A DNA stretch of 64,000 bases from Blastobasis lacticolella (taxonomy: Eukaryota > Arthropoda > Insecta > Lepidoptera > Blastobasidae), in the NCBI GenBank assembly GCA_905147135.1, contig LR990067.1, positions 5,580,001 through 5,644,000 of the forward strand, in the 5' to 3' direction. The notes under the pieces are model-generated. The model was given only the letters and a program-made list of their open reading frames with translations, did not search any database and was not told where the DNA came from. Made by a program: the position numbers and the translations under genes. Positions within the stretch are counted from its first letter, which is position 1, and every line of letters begins with the position of its first letter. Positions 61,376 to 64,000 of the stretch are shown one piece after another.

Positions 61376-62246
61376 ATAGAAAGATAAACAATTTATTGCT
61401 CATAAAATAGCACAATAACAATGAACACAAAAAAGCAAAGGCGGCCTTATCGATACAAGCGATCTTTTCTTGGCACCCTTTACAGAAATTCAGACAGGAA
61501 TTTTACAGCAGGCAGTGTAGAGCCACAGGATACAAGAGAATGCGTTGTGTAGATATTTATCTAAGCACCAGCAAACAAGGGTTTTGTGCTTGACAAAAGT
61601 AATTATAATAAAGATAATAACTTAACTTAAACCTCTTGCATGTGTGAGTGAACTGTGAAGTGAGCGGATAGACAACCAATATTTGAAATAACTTACTGTT
61701 TGCAAACTCAGTATTTGTTCGTCAACTAATAACTTTATAATCATGATAAGTAGGTATTTTGTAAAAAATATAAAATCAAACTTAATTATAACTAGTGTCC
61801 CGCCTTTTTTTTCTTTAACTGATAGTGAAAATCCGTTCAGTAGTTTTTGAGTTCATCGCAAACAGACAGCCAGGCAGATAGACGCGTCGTGGAACTTTGT
61901 TTTATAATATGTAGCGGTTAATTCATACAGGCTTATAATTACTTAATCACGTTTTGAATAACAAAACTGCTCGTCGTTCGCGCACAACTCGTGCGCGGCG
62001 CGCGAGCCGTTGCTGCAACGACGCATTCGTGGCGCGATCGCGAGATTTGGACTCACTATTGCACATGTATGTTTTGTCTCTCCGGACACTTCTAACCCTG
62101 CGCAGTAAGTTTCTGTAGAAACCTATATTTATATAACCTAAACGACATAAAAAGTCGCATAACCCCAGACCAAGTTTATGAAACGCAAACATTTTCTAAA
62201 CTACGAGTACTGAATCAATTTTAATGAAAAAGAACAATCTCGACTA
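61376..62246. other. Gene-free stretch in the putative first intron
   Basis: No exon candidate found. 61800-61890 has a gttcagtagtttttgagtt module typical of degenerate repeats. 61970-62050 is locally GC-rich. Confidence 0.35.
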
Positions 62247-62247
62247 A

Positions 62248-62560
62248 GAGCCTCGGTGGCCGAGCGGTTAGGGTATCCGACTCGTAAGCGAGAGGTACCG
62301 GGTTCAAATCCCGCTGCGGCCATGAACCAATAACTCTTTTCTGAGTTATGTACATTTGTTGAACACAACCCGATGCTCTTACGGTGAGGGAAAACATCGT
62401 GATGAAACCTGCACATTCAGGCTACTGAATGTGTAACCATGATCCAATCTGGTCAAGCTCCTCTGGTAGCAGTGTCACGGAGGTCAGATGGCAGTCGCTC
62501 CACTGTAATTAGCTGATCTGCCAAATCTTGGTCTGATCATGGTCAAGACATTTACGCCAA
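62248..62560 (+). mobile_element. tRNA-headed SINE, best-kept head
   Basis: gcctcggtggccgagcggtt, gactcgtaagcgagaggtac, cgggttcaaatcccgctgcg, then gatgctcttacggtgaggga and ggtcagatggcagtcgctcc. A and B boxes are intact, so Pol III transcription is plausible. There is no CCA-ready acceptor end, so this is not a tRNA gene. Confidence 0.8.
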
Positions 62561-62589
62561 AATGATTATTTTATAACAACAATCTCGAC

Positions 62590-62930
62590 TAAACTGGCAT
62601 TCAAATAGAGGAGACCGTATCCAAATTGGTCCATCAATACACTTGTCAAACTTGTAACACCACTCTTTTTTCGGCGGGGGGTTAAATAATAAATAAATAA
62701 TTAAATAATCATTTATTTCAGAATTTACAATTCCATATCTTTTTAGATTTTACAATTCCATATCTATTTAAAATCATTACCAAAAATATAAAAATAATAA
62801 CAATGTCAAATTCCATACTTGTGTCAATTAACTAAAAATATAAATGTCAAACAATTTCATAAAATCATAAATTTAACCATGTCAATACATACACAATAAA
62901 TCAATTAATTAGTAATAATTACGTATATGT
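62590..62930 (-). repeat. Repeat debris and LINE-type AT-rich UTR
   Basis: 62590-62690 carries the accgtatccaaattggtcca and cactcttttttcggcggggg module. 62690-62930 is AT-rich with atgtcaa words like the LINE UTR at 11400-11850. Confidence 0.45.
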
Positions 62931-63489
62931 ATGAATGAAATATGGCGGACCATATGAACTCGTCGTACAGAAGCTACTGCCTATCTCGTGAACGGAAGCT
63001 GTCTCAGTACAGTCGTCCAGTGGTGGCTGATGGGACACTCGCACTTACCTGCCACAGCCCTCAGGGTGGTGTTGCGATGTTAAAACTAACATTATTTTGG
63101 CTACAATAGAGTATGAAAAACGATCGCAACGTTTTCAAAATTGACGGAAACAATTTATAAAATTTTCTTCAGATAAATAGCACAAAATGCACATGTAGTA
63201 TATGACTGTTGCGTTACGATTACGACAAACACAATCTACTTGCAATTCGAATGGCATTGTCTTTGTTAGAAAGCAATTTGTATCCCCATACATCCAATTT
63301 CATGCAAATTCGTTCAACCGTCTCTGTTTGATAGAACGATAGAAGATATCATACAGACAAGGTGTACCCTACACTTTTAGGTAGTAATTAATGTATGATA
63401 GGGAAGTTTTGTCTATAGTGTCAAGTTTGCTCATTCGTAGGTATCTAATTGTTTTCATGCTGTAACTAGGTAACAGAACAATAGTTTTA

Positions 63490-63990
63490 TTTTTTATAAA
63501 ATACGGCAGACAAACTGACAAGCGTGCCTGATGGAAAGTGGGGACGGCCGCCTATGGACAACCAACACCAGGGGCTCTAAGGATGCGTTGCCCGCCTCAG
63601 AGGAGTCGTCTCGTATGCCTCTTGAACGATCCCATGTCATAGTCCAAAGGAAACACTGTGGCTGGGAGTTCATTCCACATCCGAATCGTACGAGCGAGAA
63701 ACGTTCTTTCGTGGACACCACTAGAGGGTCTACGTAATTTATTAATTTATTTATTATTGCAAGCATTATCATTACAGCTCAACCAATGCGATAATGTTGA
63801 CGTCAATGTTAATTAATTTAATATTTGTCGCGATTTATACAATACTTTTAATAAATAAAATATAAAGTTACGTTAGACACAATACTATTTTTATCATTAC
63901 TAAGATTATTAATTAATTAATTACTTATTCTATATTTAATGTTATGTTATGGGGATGAGTACCCAATTATAAGCCCGCGACGGGTGATGC
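63490..63990 (+). repeat. Interspersed repeat split by an insertion
   Basis: 63490-63736 follows the 42055 family up to ctagagggtctacg. The continuation ggggatgagtaccca resumes at about 63950. The 63737-63948 insert is AT-rich and has no counterpart in the 42055 copy. Confidence 0.6.
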
Positions 63991-64000
63991 GATGGTGGAA

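Noticed and set aside
62248..62330. Possible tRNA gene
   Set aside because: It has A and B boxes, but the acceptor ends do not pair properly and the sequence continues into the conserved SINE body, so it is a SINE head.

Overview
The window looks like nuclear DNA from a lepidopteran (moth or butterfly). The basis is indirect: AT-rich sequence, spliced eukaryotic genes, and a very high density of element types common in moth and butterfly genomes. These include RTE-like and other non-LTR retrotransposons ending in (GATGAT)n or (attatg)n tails, tRNA-headed SINEs, and many short TIR elements with TA, TTA or 8-bp target duplications. I cannot name the species or chromosome. No rRNA, CRISPR or functional tRNA gene was seen.

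Region 1 (1-24 kb) is a cluster of F-box protein genes and their debris. Its core is a giant imperfect inverted repeat. Left arm about 2939-6553 and right arm about 7120-10727 are separated by a spacer of about 0.57 kb. Each arm carries one intact 433-codon intronless F-box gene (3733-5034 minus, 8626-9927 plus). The genes are head to head and transcribed outward. Around them lie a left-edge F-box gene fragment (3-377), a stop-bearing pseudogene tail (541-870), an F-box N-terminus of a more distant paralogue (17180-17455), and a broken copy with a 30-bp coding minisatellite (21958-22561). A remnant holding only the outer ends of the F-box unit lies far away at 53205-53500. Between them are a 5'-truncated LINE flanked by a 78-bp duplication (11281-13741), a hAT-like element with a clear 8-bp TSD (18013-19149) and other repeats.

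Region 2 (26.5-43.6 kb) is one ten-exon gene on the plus strand. I reconstruct it as CWC27, a spliceosome-associated cyclophilin (481 codons, all splice phases consistent). Its introns are packed with mobile elements, and three acceptors sit beside duplications or transposon tails. Intron 8 (34922-41905) contains a second, same-strand gene for PIG-C, a subunit of the enzyme that starts GPI-anchor synthesis. Its ATG is not in the visible open frame.

Region 3 (43.6-60.7 kb) is almost gene-free. It holds SINEs, LINE 3' ends, an RTE-like reverse transcriptase relic (51870-53064 minus), a foldback element with 72-bp internal repeats and other fragments.

Region 4 (60.7-64 kb) contains a probable first coding exon of a secreted or membrane protein (60779-60893). 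It has a signal peptide and a consensus splice donor; the rest lies beyond the window.

The annotated genes do not form a pathway. The F-box cluster is an amplified, probably fast-evolving family, while CWC27 and PIG-C are conserved housekeeping genes in a nested arrangement. Repeat boundaries are approximate (usually within 5-20 bp) because they were read by eye.
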